Shown here piece after piece: positions 35,301 through 44,392 of a DNA stretch of 64,000 nt (position 1 is its first letter; the number at the start of each line of letters is the position of its first letter). The stretch comes from Owenia fusiformis (lineage: Eukaryota > Annelida > Polychaeta > Sabellida > Oweniidae), in contig CAIIXF020000004.1 of NCBI GenBank assembly GCA_903813345.2, positions 3,121,525-3,185,524 on the forward strand, written 5' to 3'. The notes beneath the pieces were generated by a model that ran no database searches, was not told the origin of the DNA, and was given only the letters and a program-made list of their open reading frames with translations. The translations under genes were made by a program, and so were the position numbers.

Positions 35301-38150
35301 CAAACATGTTATTAGTCTACTTTACTGGCCCCCCTTGCTGTAACAAGGAACCCAAAACACATTAAAACGTAAACATAAACCAATTAGTCACTTCACTATG
35401 AAAGTGAGGGGTGTACGCTGTGTGCATGGCCTAACACAATATCAGTGGTCATTTACTGTGTCAACTTAGTAACCCTTGCATATCGTGCTCACTCAAGTAT
35501 TGAATAATTTTTTTATGATCTAAATGTTTGTGGTTTATAAAAAGATGTGATATATTTTAGTTAGAAATACATTAATTAATATATTCATTCAAACAGCACT
35601 AGAATGCGGGAAGAAAGAGCAATGGTGACAAAATGCAGACAGAACTTCCCGTAAGGGTTTCAAACATTTCTGAACACAATCATACATGTACTTCATGTGT
35701 ACTGTTATTTTTAGTGCTGTATAGATATAATTTCACGTATTAAATCATATTTTCCAGCAATGACTTCAAATTCGGAACCACACCCATATCACATTTTCTT
35801 CAATAACTCCAAACATGTGTAAACATTGACCATGTGCATACAAATTCAGATTTCACGAGCTCTTTCCTATTCGAGTACCTCATACACCCCTGCATGGATT
35901 TGAGTTGGATTCGCCTTTTATACGTGAACCGACACACTCGCAAACGCTGATTGGATAAAGATTGCGAGAATCTTTAAACACTCCTTTACATAAGATATGT
36001 CTGAGTGTCCCTTTTTATTTGCCCACTCTGTATATGTAAATATAGTTTATCACCAATCGTATGGGAAGGATTAGACTGTTGAACACGTATAGGCTCTTGT
36101 GTTTGTGACTGTCCCTTTGCGATCTGTTCGTCGATGGGCTTATCTGTTAAAAATCAAAATGTGGATTAAATTTTAGATATATTGTTTTAGATATTATCTT
36201 AACATTGTGTCAGGTAATGAATAGGTATATAATTTACAAGGCTCCAGTTTCCTTGTGTATTCTTGCGTATCAGTACTTAAAATGGAAGAATCATGCTAAA
36301 AGCGGTCATTCGAAAAAGCTCAGCTAAACATAATTTTCTATAATATGTAATTGAGTCATATATGCAATCGACCGCCTTATTATTCTTCCTCGACGTTACT
36401 TCTGACTTTTATCAAGTTTTCTGATGGTTGTTTCATTTTAGACCATACAGCTGGATATCATCAAGTTCTAGGAAGATAATGATAACAATTTTTTTCAATG
36501 ATTCATAAATTTGATGGTTGTTTTATAAGCAAATGAACAATATCTAACTACGAGAAATATAGCTGTAGTCGCAATAAGTCAAGGAATAGCAACATTTCTT
36601 TCTTTACCTATAATGTTCACCGCGGTATAACAGTCCATATCTCAAAACTTATTGACACCCATTTTGTGAAAAACTAGCATAATTTAAACATTTGTCATTC
36701 TAATAAAAAAAATGATTTATTTGTACCATTTATCTCATTAATATCTGAGAGACTACAAAACGTTGGTGCACTAATTACATACCGTAATTTTTTTGTATTG
36801 ATGGAAACATAACCTCAAATTTAAAGCTTAAGACCTAAATGATATATTTTAAGTTATCACTTGCATGTGGTTACCAAAGTTTTGTTGCACAACTCAACAA
36901 AACCTACGAGTTTGGTTCAATAAAGGACGATTCTCGGTTTGGAGAACAGCCTCCTGGGCTAAAAATTTTCTCATGAAAAATATATAAATATTACCCAAAT
37001 TAAACTATGAATATTCAAAAGAGGACATTTAAATCTACAAGATGTAAAAATAACAAATTGGTCTGAAGCAGGGATAATGCTCAAATAGACCGATTCAATA
37101 AAATACAAGTCTCGATTTGGGGAAAGAAGTTCATCAGTGTACTGCGCTAATATTTTTTTGCGAAAGATCTAGAAATATTACCCAAATTAAATTATGACTA
37201 TTCAAAAGAAGACATTCAAATCTATATTATGTAAAAAAAATCAAATTTGTCCGAAGCAGGGATAATGCTCATTTAGATTGATGAACTTCGTTCTCCAAAC
37301 CGAGAATCGTCCTTTATTTATATAATTAATTAAGTCATTACATACTATTACATAATATTGTGCAAGTTTGGGAATAATTTCGAAGGGTGGAATGTTGGGG
37401 AATGGGATGGTTCTGTTTTAAAATACAATTATATTTATACTGTGTAATGTAATGATATCAATTGATATAAAATTTACTATGCGTATGCTATCTACAGAGA
37501 TATTCTGAAGAATGAACTTAATGATTAATGATTAAACCAGTAACGGTTGATTTAACCAAAGTTATGAGGAACTAGTTTTTATAATTACAATCGGAACTTT
37601 GTGGTGTCATTGACGATATGAAAGAAAGTTCTAATACGTATGTACTGGTGAAAACGTAATTCACCCTTTGACGTGATTTGAACAAAAGACCTTTAGGTCG
37701 CCAGACTAATGTACTACCAACTGAGCTACCGGGGTGGCTGAATACATGAAATTTTTGCCGGAATTTTAACCAAAATAAATTACCTGGTCTCGGACCGGGA
37801 TTTAGTTCAACCCCACCAATCATCAACGCGATGAGTGAGATAACAAGGAGGGTAGGCGCTATCTTCAACCCAACCTCTCGCATTGTTAACCGCTTTATCC
37901 ATCCCCGATTCCACACTGACTTCTCGGTTGGTGGCTCATGGTCAGAATTGTCTAGTTCATCATGGTGTTTGTGTTTACCTGTTTGACTCGCACCCAGACT
38001 CTGGGATTTATTTAGTGGTGGGTTTATTGATTTTCCGGATGTCCCGTTTCTTGACCAACATCTTGTGAATTTTAATGTACACCTATTCGATGATGTTCGG
38101 TTGCTGAAAGTCCCTATTGCAGCACGCCATTGCTGAAGACTATTCCCCAT
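19615..38150 (-). CDS. 2A-leader / cassette-linker / DUF294-type nucleotidyltransferase-TPR protein (gene A)
   Basis: Spliced model on the minus strand: 38150-37784, 36143-36054, 33351-33262, 32339-32250, 31160-31071, 27425-27333, 23318-19615. Every intron has GT/AG ends and interrupts the codon after its first base, so the model reads through in frame (about 1,500 residues if all cassettes are used). Order: basic N-terminus, hydrophobic segment ending GGVELNPGP, four 30-residue disordered repeats (DKPIDEQIAKGQSQTPEP type), an acidic linker (EIPETEDSKLKVEEDNPFEN), a helical region, a nucleotidyltransferase core GSLARQEATAYSDLE, then TPRs. No ATG opens the last exon's reading frame; the first candidate codon is TTG just after a TGA, so upstream exons are required. 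The substrate is unknown. A role as an intracellular sensor or regulator is inference. The splicing model is from signals and phase only. Confidence 0.75.
19620..21050 (-). repeat. 129-bp tandem array encoding 43-residue TPRs (gene A)
   Basis: Eleven head-to-tail 129-bp units on the coding strand, marked by GCATGAGGCTTGTCTCCATA on the plus strand (about 19861, 19990, 20119 and so on). The outer units are more diverged than the middle ones, as expected if units duplicate and delete within the array. Confidence 0.9.
23419..26033. mobile_element. 2.6-kb element with ~240-bp inverted repeats (copy A only)
   Basis: The termini are CATTGGTACTCACCT and AGGTGAGTACCAGTG, flanked by ATAAT on both sides (23414-23418 and 26034-26038). 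The arms contain a small palindrome CGCTGACGATACGTCAGCG and run about 240 bp. Copy B has the empty site near 61322. The 5-bp duplication and CAYTGG ends could fit a Transib/CMC-type element, but no transposase is left and the assignment is weak. The interior is filled by a long microsatellite. Confidence 0.85.
24600..25372. repeat. Microsatellite (ATACAATGCAGTGCA-type, then TATGC)
   Basis: About 630 bp built from GCAATACAATACAATGCAGT variants, then about 130 bp of (CTATG)n. Because stop codons are absent in several frames it creates long spurious open frames on both strands. It lies wholly inside the 23419-26033 element. Confidence 0.95.
27333..27425 (-). CDS. NTase-TPR gene A, 93-nt linker exon
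   Basis: Acceptor TTTTATAG and donor G|GTAAGT on the minus strand, phase 1 at both ends. It encodes the acidic peptide EIPETEDSKLKVEEDNPFEN followed by AVKSNKFPSV. The copy B counterpart (62471-62563) is open with two replacements (E/D, F/P), so it is under constraint. The next exon downstream on this strand is the large last exon at 23318. Confidence 0.8.
27858..28582. mobile_element. ~725-bp long imperfect palindrome (fold-back element)
   Basis: The left arm (GGTGTCGATATGGTAAACT ... TCTCTTAAACC ... CTCAATATTATAGTTATAC ... TTGGTTGATTTAAC) is mirrored by the right arm with centre near 28213. Copy B lacks it (around 63350-63385), so it inserted after the duplication or was lost there. No coding capacity. 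Confidence 0.8.
28624..28745. repeat. Partial copy of the 29582-29912 element
   Basis: It shares TTGCCGGGCCAGTTCTAGGG at one end and CCAATATTTCACTATATTGC plus GAAATGACGTTATTGTACTA at the other, with the middle deleted. Confidence 0.7.
28770..29480. mobile_element. Hairpin-tipped inverted-repeat element
   Basis: A ~165-bp hairpin (arms about 28770-28847 and 28861-28936, loop around GAAGCCGCAGGCTGAG) is followed by a body bounded by TATTATATACCC (about 28942) and GGGTATATAATA (about 29461). The body contains TGACGTCAGCG, its inverted copy CGCTGACGTCA, and TTGACCAATCAG. No open reading frame of note. Copy B lacks it. Confidence 0.7.
29582..29912. mobile_element. Second hairpin-tipped element
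   Basis: It starts TTGCCGGGCCAGTTCTAGGG and ends in a ~105-bp hairpin (29806-29910) whose arms are TAATAACGTCATTTC...AATATTGG and the inverse, with loop GGGCCTGCGGCCC. A deleted copy lies just upstream at 28624-28745. Confidence 0.65.
30139..31070. other. Intergenic or intronic stretch, nothing recognised
   Basis: AT-rich sequence beyond the right edge of the duplicated block. It lies in the predicted intron between the 93-nt exon and the first cassette exon of the NTase-TPR gene. No exon, RNA gene or element was seen. Confidence 0.4.
31071..31160 (-). CDS. Cassette exon 4 (90 nt, 30 residues)
   Basis: Acceptor CAACAG and donor G|GTGAGA; phase 1 on both sides, so it can be skipped or repeated without breaking the frame. 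It encodes DKPIDEQIAKGQSQTPEPTD then VQQSNPSHTI. The peptide is polar with no predicted fold and is not recognised. Confidence 0.75.
31308..31355 (-). pseudogene. Truncated cassette exon
   Basis: It keeps the acceptor and the first ~48 bases (DKPIDEQIVKGQSQTP) but runs into unrelated sequence and has no donor. Confidence 0.75.
32250..32339 (-). CDS. Cassette exon 3 (90 nt)
   Basis: Same length, phase and splice contexts as the exon at 31071. The first residue becomes Val (acceptor CAACAG followed by TTAAG), and TPEPTDV becomes TQEPTDI. Confidence 0.75.
33262..33351 (-). CDS. Cassette exon 2 (90 nt)
   Basis: Nearly identical to the exon at 31071 in sequence and splice signals, with phase 1 ends. 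One change near the end alters Pro-Ser-His context (CATACG to CTCATACG). Confidence 0.75.
33581..34693. mobile_element. 1.1-kb element with ~230-bp inverted repeats inside the cassette array
   Basis: The ends are GTAGCACGGACAGAATTG and CAATTCTGTCCGGGCTAC, flanked by TATGATA/TATGATC (7 bp). The arms include AATGGTCACTTTTTC and AACATCTCTTAATT. Other array units show the uninterrupted site. The interior has no recognisable transposase. Confidence 0.8.
35268..35973. mobile_element. ~706-bp insertion at a TTAA site
   Basis: TTAA precedes (35264-35267) and follows (35974-35977). Removing the insert plus one TTAA restores TACTTAAACACTCC exactly as in the sister units. The ends AGTGTCTCACA and TGCGAGAATCT are weak inverted repeats. 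TTAA duplication is the piggyBac hallmark; no transposase is present. Confidence 0.75.
36054..36143 (-). CDS. Cassette exon 1 (90 nt)
   Basis: The cassette closest to exon 1. Acceptor TTAACAG, donor G|GTGATA, phase 1. It encodes DKPIDEQIAKGQSQTQEPIR then VQQSNPSHTI, the most diverged of the four in the middle. Confidence 0.75.
36919..37318. mobile_element. 400-bp inverted-repeat element
   Basis: A perfect 29-bp inverted repeat beginning AATAAAGGACGATTCTCGGT sits at both ends. Inside, two ~150-bp direct copies share ATTACCCAAATTAAA, TTCAAAAGA and GAAGCAGGGATAATGCTCA. Confidence 0.85.
37661..37737 (-). repeat. tRNA-derived sequence (SINE head or tRNA relic)
   Basis: On the minus strand it has a box A-like GTAGCTCAGTTGGTAGTA, an anticodon arm TTAGTCTGGCGACCTAA (loop CTGGCGA, anticodon GGC, Ala-like), a box B-like TGTTCAAATCA and an end AAGGGTGA pairing with the 5' CCACCC. 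The D stem is broken (GTAC for GAGC), so a SINE head or relic is likelier than a working tRNA. It lies ~45 bp inside the first intron of the NTase-TPR gene. Confidence 0.6.
37784..38150 (-). CDS. NTase-TPR gene A, exon 1 with 2A-like leader
   Basis: Open from ATG at 38150 to the phase-1 donor CCAG|GTAATT at 37784 (122 codons). Residues 1-89 are basic and polar. A second ATG (37883-37881) would give a 31-residue peptide: MREVGLKIAP, the hydrophobic run TLLVISLIALMI, then GGVELNPGP. The latter matches the 2A ribosome-skipping consensus D(V/I)ExNPGP except that Asp is Gly. In other invertebrates, 2A sequences fused to an N-terminal hydrophobic signal have been reported on innate-immunity-type proteins (from memory). 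Linking this exon to the cassettes rests on phase and strand. Confidence 0.65.
37791..37883 (-). other. Hydrophobic signal plus 2A-like peptide
   Basis: Residues 90-120 of exon 1. NPGP is encoded at 37802-37791. If 2A works, the ribosome would skip the Gly-Pro bond and release the leader from the downstream NTase-TPR protein, which would start at Pro. If it fails, the hydrophobic segment would direct the whole protein to the secretory pathway or a membrane. Confidence 0.6.
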
Positions 38151-38320
38151 GTTTACATCTTTTGTCGTTTAATCTTCAGGCGTGCAAGTTTCACGTATTA
38201 CCAGGTTTTTGAATATTTAGAAGTGTGTGTGTCATTATTGCAGGCTATTCCTCAAATAGTCGTTACATTCTCTTTAATTGTGTGCTTGTAACTTTACATT
38301 TTAACATCTCTACGTGCGGT

Positions 38321-38441
38321 TTGTCTCATCTTAACACCAATTCTTTAAGATAACAATATTATAACATGATCACAAGACACTTGTCTCATCTTAACATTAA
38401 TTCTTTAAGATAGCAATATTGTTTAACAAGATCACAAGACA
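38321..38441. repeat. 60-bp tandem duplication
   Basis: TTGTCTCATCTTAACA at 38321 and 38381, each followed by TTCTTTAAGATA and GATCACAAGAC. It lies just upstream of the predicted exon 1 start on the minus strand. Confidence 0.85.
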
Positions 38442-38929
38442 AAAGTAATGAACTTGTCGTTCGTTACCACTTAATGACATATATAGATATCGTTTTGAGA
38501 TAAATATCATAAAGAACAATGACATTTATAAACCCGAACACACTGACAACGGTAAAGTCAGATATCGCTGTCACAAATGGCAGCTACGGGTTCGTATTCA
38601 ATTCGATTTTCATTAATAGCATGTGTAATAGAGGACCTAGATTAAATTCCTTTGGTACAAAAATCATTTAAAGAGCCTTTCTACTCACCGTATAGTTAAA
38701 CATGTTCTACCATCTCAATGAAGTTTTAATTTTACCGAGCAACATGTGATACGGATACTGTATTAATGACAACGGTAAATATGGGTCAAATGTAAAATTG
38801 TGATTACAAGAGTCACATTTGACAGCGGTATCTAATAAGACAAAGATAATGTGTCTAGTTCCCGTTCTCATTTCTCCTATGTTCCCATGCAATTCACCCA
38901 CCATTCCCATAGTTCGTTGTCACAACGTA

Positions 38930-39150
38930 CCATATGCCATTGCCTCTGTTATTTCATTTAAAATTCAGATTCTATGTCATTGGCGATACGGAAGAATGTA
39001 TATTGCAGCGATTTGCGACCACATTTGATCGAAATTTGGATTTCATTTAAAACAAAATCACAAGAGTTTAATACACGCACAAAATCAGCGACGATAACGG
39101 CTCATGAAATGAAAACCAAGTGATTAAAGAGTTGAAGCGACGGTTAAGAC
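38930..39150. repeat. Dispersed repeat, inverted copy at the window end
   Basis: It shares AAATTCAGATTC, CACAAGAG, CAAGTGATTAAAGAGTTGAA and GCGACGGTTA with the reverse complement of 63700-63930. No coding function was seen. Confidence 0.65.
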
Positions 39151-39220
39151 CGCCATTTGTTACAATGGTATCTGCCTTCACGTTGTCAGGGTGTTCCGGT
39201 GTGGTTTAAGTAGGCCATAT

Positions 39221-39645
39221 GCAGGCCTGTCAACTGTCCCGCAATTTGCGTATTTGTCACGCATTTGCTGAAGAATTCGAAGTCACGCATTTTACTTGGT
39301 AATTGTCAAGCAAAAATATTTATGTAGAAAAATTTCTAAAAAAGTTCGTCTACACAGCAAAAATACGAACGCCGAAAAAAAACGTACGCATTTCGTTCGG
39401 ACTTTTCACGCCAATTACGTTTCGTACCCCCCCCCGTTGATGGATGTTTGAAACGCGAGCGTAACGAGCGCGAAAAATTACAGGTGTTCAAAATTTGGCA
39501 AGATGTAATAAAATTTAAACCAAGGTGTTCAAAATTTGGATCAAGGTGTTCATATTTGGACCAAGGTGTCCACATTTTGAGGGGAGGTGTTCAACATTTC
39601 CAAGTCACTCAGTCATGTTAGGTGTTCCCAAGTTGACAGGCCTGC
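39221..39645. mobile_element. 425-bp inverted-repeat element
   Basis: The ends are GCAGGCCTGTCAACT and AGTTGACAGGCCTGC. The interior has short AAGGTGTTC / TTTGGA repeats and a poly-C tract. Confidence 0.7.
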
Positions 39646-40248
39646 AAAGTGTCCACAATTTAAAGAAAGGTGAAGAGGACGTACAGTAGGTGGAGAATTT
39701 AAAAATTCTTACGTGTTCAGATAGCTGCTCTTATCGAAATCATAGATCCTTACCATAAGACATTTGATCCATTGAGTACTATTTTTCTTTTCTTTGTTTG
39801 CCAGTATCCCTTTATCAGTAGCCCTATTTACACTACACGCGGCATTCCAAAACGTCTTGGCTAAAACGTTTTAGAAAAATTATTTTGAGTTTACACCACC
39901 ATTTTTAAGACGTCTTACGAAATATGATTGAGTTTACACCTAATTTTCTAAAACGTCTTAGAGATATGTAGGTATACATGTAAAATGTTTTGCTAACCCC
40001 CCCCCCCCCTATCACACCAAACTAGTTCTTACCCGGTCTTGCCAGTCCTACGAAAACGTCGTAAAACGGGCTCAGTCTGGCTGTGGTCGGGAAATATTCT
40101 GAAATAATTAGCTTCTTCGTTCTTAAACAGTCTTCAATACGTCAATCTCATTCGCAGTTCGTTCAGGTCGCACCACGTCGGTGTGCAACGTCGTATAACG
40201 CGTCCTTTAGTCTAGAAGGTCATCATGACCTGATTACAGAACGGAATG
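39646..40248. other. Spacer before duplicated block B
   Basis: No gene was recognised. It contains a 12-C run near 40000 and two or three AAAACGTCTTA-type repeats (about 39860-39965). Confidence 0.4.
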
Positions 40249-40355
40249 GTCATCAAAGTTTGTGAAAATGATAAAACTAATTATGGGGTCTTGATTTAAA
40301 GGTTACTCAATGAAGCTAAGGGGTCTTTACTTGATGACGAACAGCTCATCAACAT

Positions 40356-41653
40356 CACGGTGTATAACCCAAACGCTCCTACATGCACGACGGATCGTTT
40401 CATCATGAAATTAAACAAAGAAACGCTCCGGAGTAGGAAAACTGTCTGGCGGGAATGATGAGCCGTCTGACAATTTCCCCAATAATGGGAATTAGAGGTA
40501 TGAGTTACATATTTCGAGTATACCATTCGATGGGTGTGATATTCATGTTGTACGTGGCTGGCTGTTGACGTTTGAAGCAATTAGGAAGAGCTGTACGAAG
40601 CAGTATAGTTATCAAAATTCAAAAACGTATTTGTCATTCTACCGGTTAAAACCCCTTTTGTCGATACATGTGATTAGTTGAGCCAAGATTAGAGCACCAA
40701 CGTATATTTTAGTCAAATTCCAATGCTTCAACGCACCATACATTATCGTAATAGTGATTTGATGACCGAAAATACAGTCTTAAAAATGATGACATTCTCA
40801 TATTCAAGAAACGCTCCGATCTGGTTAACACAGTGAATTGGAAACGCTCCGGTAGTCTAGCTCAGTTAAGGAAATATATAGCTTGCCTTTCCTTTTCAGG
40901 AAGAGAAAGAAAACATCTATTATACCCCTTGGCATCAATTGAAGAAAGATTAATTCACATATAACTTTTCGTTTTTTCTATCGTTTTATGATTTAGCACA
41001 TATGTAGGCATGACATCATCTAATGTATAGGCTTTAATCAGCTACCTGTAGTTGCACGTTTAGCACCACCAGGTTCAGATGTTTCAATTTGCCTAACAAG
41101 TACAACACGTTTTTTAGAGATGGATTCGATTCGGAACTCTTCTCTAATAATCTGAAAATGATATCAAAACAAAATGGTAAGAGCGTTTCTAAAATTGTGG
41201 TCTTAATCGACGGAGCGTTTCGAGGAAAACAAGCGATTTCTCGAGAACAAGTAATGGATTTGGACTGGGATTTTAGGAAATGAGAATATACGAGTTTGTG
41301 ATCTACTACTTAAACAGAAAGATTAACGTTTTCATAGAAATACTAGTTTAATTCGTAATTTGTGGTCAAATCGTCATCTTCAGATTCGTTCGATCTACAC
41401 TACGGAGCTTTGATCAAGCAAATAACAGTTTACCACCAGAAGTTGAATAAATAAGATCTTTGCTCACGATATTGTTCATCGAATGGTACATAATATTTCA
41501 CCATGACATATGATATGTAAGAGAAACGAGAGAAACAATACTTACGGTCATAGTAGAATCTTCATTAGCCGCCATTTTATTTCGCTCCGGAGCGTTTCCG
41601 CGTAAATGTAACGCTCCGTCGTGCACGTAGGAGCGTTTGGGTTATACACCGTG
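40356..41653. mobile_element. Transib/RAG-like non-autonomous transposon
   Basis: 1,298 bp with ~40-bp inverted repeats starting CACGGTGTATAACCC and ending in the reverse complement. The 5-bp target duplication AACAT lies at 40351-40355 and 41654-41658. A CACGGTG heptamer and 5-bp duplication are the marks of Transib, the family related to RAG1 and RSS heptamers. Subterminal AACGCTCCG motifs recur in both orientations (about 40371, 40421, 40808, 40840, 41170, 41212, 41584, 41610). No RAG1-like transposase is present. Removing it plus one AACAT restores the dynein exon to 145 nt. Confidence 0.85.
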
Positions 41654-44392
41654 AACATACTTCAAACATCAAAGACGACATCACGAGAAGTTGGAGAACA
41701 GCTTCAGATTTCTGAACAGACTGAAATCAAGATCGATGCAGCAAGAGAGGTATTTTTATGAAAAAAACAAACATATCCTAATGATCCTAGTTTTCCTAAT
41801 CCCAATAGGTGTAACCAACAATTGCTTTGTATATAACCTAATGCTTTCTTATTCAAAGGCAGAATCAGATATATGGGCGTGACAAAATTACAAGTTATAT
41901 GTACCACTGACCTACCATTCTATTCTTTACAATCTCAAATACAATATCTCCCAAAAGATTCATGATATGTTTTAAATTGGTGAAGTTATGGATTCAAAGT
42001 GCAAAAATGGGTGGAAAATGTTTAAATTCTCCCAAATAATAAGAATGGTAACCATTCTTATAGAAAAATAAGATACATTATTGTAAAAATCGGTTTAGTT
42101 TTCATGAAATAAAGTGTGCACTTAGGGGATTTTTAGAAAATAGACATGAACAGGAATGACATAAGCCAGAAAAATTCTAAAATTGAAACAATTTTTTGTT
42201 AGACTGCTCGCTACATCTGATTTTCTCTTTAACTTTTTTTTATGAGGTTTTGGCAGATTTGTATACTCATCACAAGAAACAAAGTTATTTTCTCATTTTT
42301 AATTTCAGAGGATTTCCAAGAAACTGTATTAGGTCTTTTGGGTTTTTGGAATCATCTGGCTCTCGGGGACCTCAAACTTTTATCAACTTTTAGTGAAATG
42401 TATTATTGATATTAACTCTTCGATTTAATGGCGTGACATGGGATTCACTGCACAGAAAAACATGTCTGATTAAATTGTTTTTGTTATCAGATAGAAGGTT
42501 TGGGTAAGCAGTTGTCCTCAACATTTTTTAAATAAAAGTCAATGGTAGGTAAAAAATTGGACTAAAAGACTGTTAACATTAGAAAGGTGTTTAAATAAGA
42601 TTGAGTGATATACAATCAGGTTCTGGTGTACATCTTTTTCTATTTCTACAGGGATACAGACCATGTGCCCAGAGGGCTTCGATCCTCTTCTTTGTCTTAA
42701 ATGACATGGGTAGGATAGACCCTATGTACCAGTTCTCATTAGATGCCTACATAGAGCTTTTTAATATCTCCATTGACAAAAGTCAAAGGAGTGGCAAACT
42801 TGAAGAGAGAATACAAAATCTCAATGATTACCATACATTTGCTGTTTATAGGTTAGACTTTTTATTTTTATTTATCAATATATAGTGATTCATTTCCAAT
42901 TTGACCCTTCGAACATTGTCTGTCAATTTGTTTAAAATATATTTATAGAATTTATATTTTTTTAACACTCGAAGACTTTCATTTAATGTATAATATGTCA
43001 GTATGTAAAATCTGTCGTCAACATCCAGTAATCATCTGTTCATTTACAAATTTCCTATTAAGTGCTCATATTCATTACCTTGTTTTGAAAAATTGGTTCT
43101 CAAAATGAGAACTGATTCTGATTAAGTGCTGCCATTTTCAGTTTATACCTCCTTTCCTTCTCCATATGTAGTAAATAGTTATTAATACATCAATTTTTCA
43201 GGTTCACATGTAGAGGATTGTTTGAGAAACACAAGTTGTTATTCTCATTCCAAATGTGTGCCAAGATCTTAGAGGCTTCTGGTAAACTCAACATGGATGA
43301 ATACAGCTTTTTCCTCAGAGGCGGAGTGGTTAGTACAATTGTAACCCTCATTGACCATTTATTCAAAAACTTCTTAGTACATTTGTAAAGCTCAAATTTC
43401 TAGAAGCTGTGTTTTTATTTATATGTCTAACACTCATAAATGCTATCAAAACTATATTCAGCGTGTAGAATATATCAAATCATTATTTTTCCAGGTGTTG
43501 GACAAAGACAACCAAATGGACAACCCTTGTAGTAACTGGCTAAATGATTCTGCCTGGGACAATATAACAGAGTTAGATAAACTCACAAACTTTCATGGTA
43601 TTATGACATCATTTGAACAATACCCACGTGACTGGAACATTTGGTATGTGTCGTCAGAACCAGAAACTGCCAGCTTACCAGGTAATAATATGCCAAGCAA
43701 CTGGGCCTCAAGACCCAGAAAAAAAAATCAGAAAAATCAGGCTTTTTTCATTCATTGTTATGTATTGAAATCATTGGTGACGAGTTAATGCATTTAAAAA
43801 CAATTTTTTTAATGAAATCGAAAACTGCAATTTTAATTTTTGTTGCAAACATCAATTCTGAAAACATTAAGCTCTGAAATTCTATTCAATAGTCTTTTTT
43901 TTATAAATCACTATTAATACATTTATACACATATTAATACCCATTACATTTTTTACGAAATAGGTGAATGGGACAATGCATGCAATGAGCTACAGAGAAT
44001 GTTGATTGTAAGATCAATGCGCCCTGATCGTGTCTCATTCTGCGCTACATCCTTTATCATTAACAACCTTGGCTCCAAGTTTGTAGAACCTCCTGTACTG
44101 GATATGAAACAAGTGGTGAGTGCAATATTATTGATTGATTTGAAGTGCAATACAGGATATATTGTGCTCGAGAAAATCTGTATTGGCACGACACAAAGTC
44201 GAGTGAATGATGAAGTGAATTCTACATTCTCCGCATTGCTACTGAGATTGTCCCCTCTGTACCAATATTTTTTCTGTATTGCTATGGAGATTGTCAATAG
44301 GGACAATCTCAGTAGCAATACAGATTGGTACAGCTCAAGAACTGACCAATCAGAGGGCTTCATTTTACACATCATACAATAAAACACATTTA

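Larger units (their letters stand above)
31000..36350 (-). repeat. Tandem array of ~1-kb units, each carrying one cassette exon
   Basis: The cassette exons start (3' base) at 31071, 32250, 33262 and 36054. After subtracting the two later insertions in the last interval, the spacing is close to 1.0 kb. Each unit repeats the exon, then TTTCCTTGTGTATTCTTGCG, AAAAGCTCAGCTAAATATAA, CAGATCTAGCGAGCAGGCGA, the AAGAATGG palindrome region and GGAATACTTTGCAATTCCAA. A short extra partial copy of the exon lies at 31308-31355. Confidence 0.85.

Noticed and set aside
37661-37737. Functional tRNA-Ala (GGC)
   Set aside because: The D stem does not pair (GCTC against GTAC) and box B is off consensus; a SINE head or relic is likelier.
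37572-37783. Continuation of the 2A-containing open frame past 37784
   Set aside because: A good donor (CCAG|GTAATT) in the phase needed by the cassette exons ends the exon; the tail runs through a tRNA-like SINE.
39336-39575. 79-codon minus-strand open frame
   Set aside because: It lies within an inverted-repeat element and reads through short direct repeats and a poly-C tract.
41089-41283. 64-codon open frame inside the Transib-like element
   Set aside because: No similarity to RAG1/Transib catalytic motifs that I can see, too short, and no related frame around it.
40356-41653. Recombination signal sequences for V(D)J-type rearrangement
   Set aside because: The CACGGTG heptamer is part of long inverted repeats with a 5-bp target duplication; no nonamer at 12/23 spacing and no antigen-receptor-like exon.
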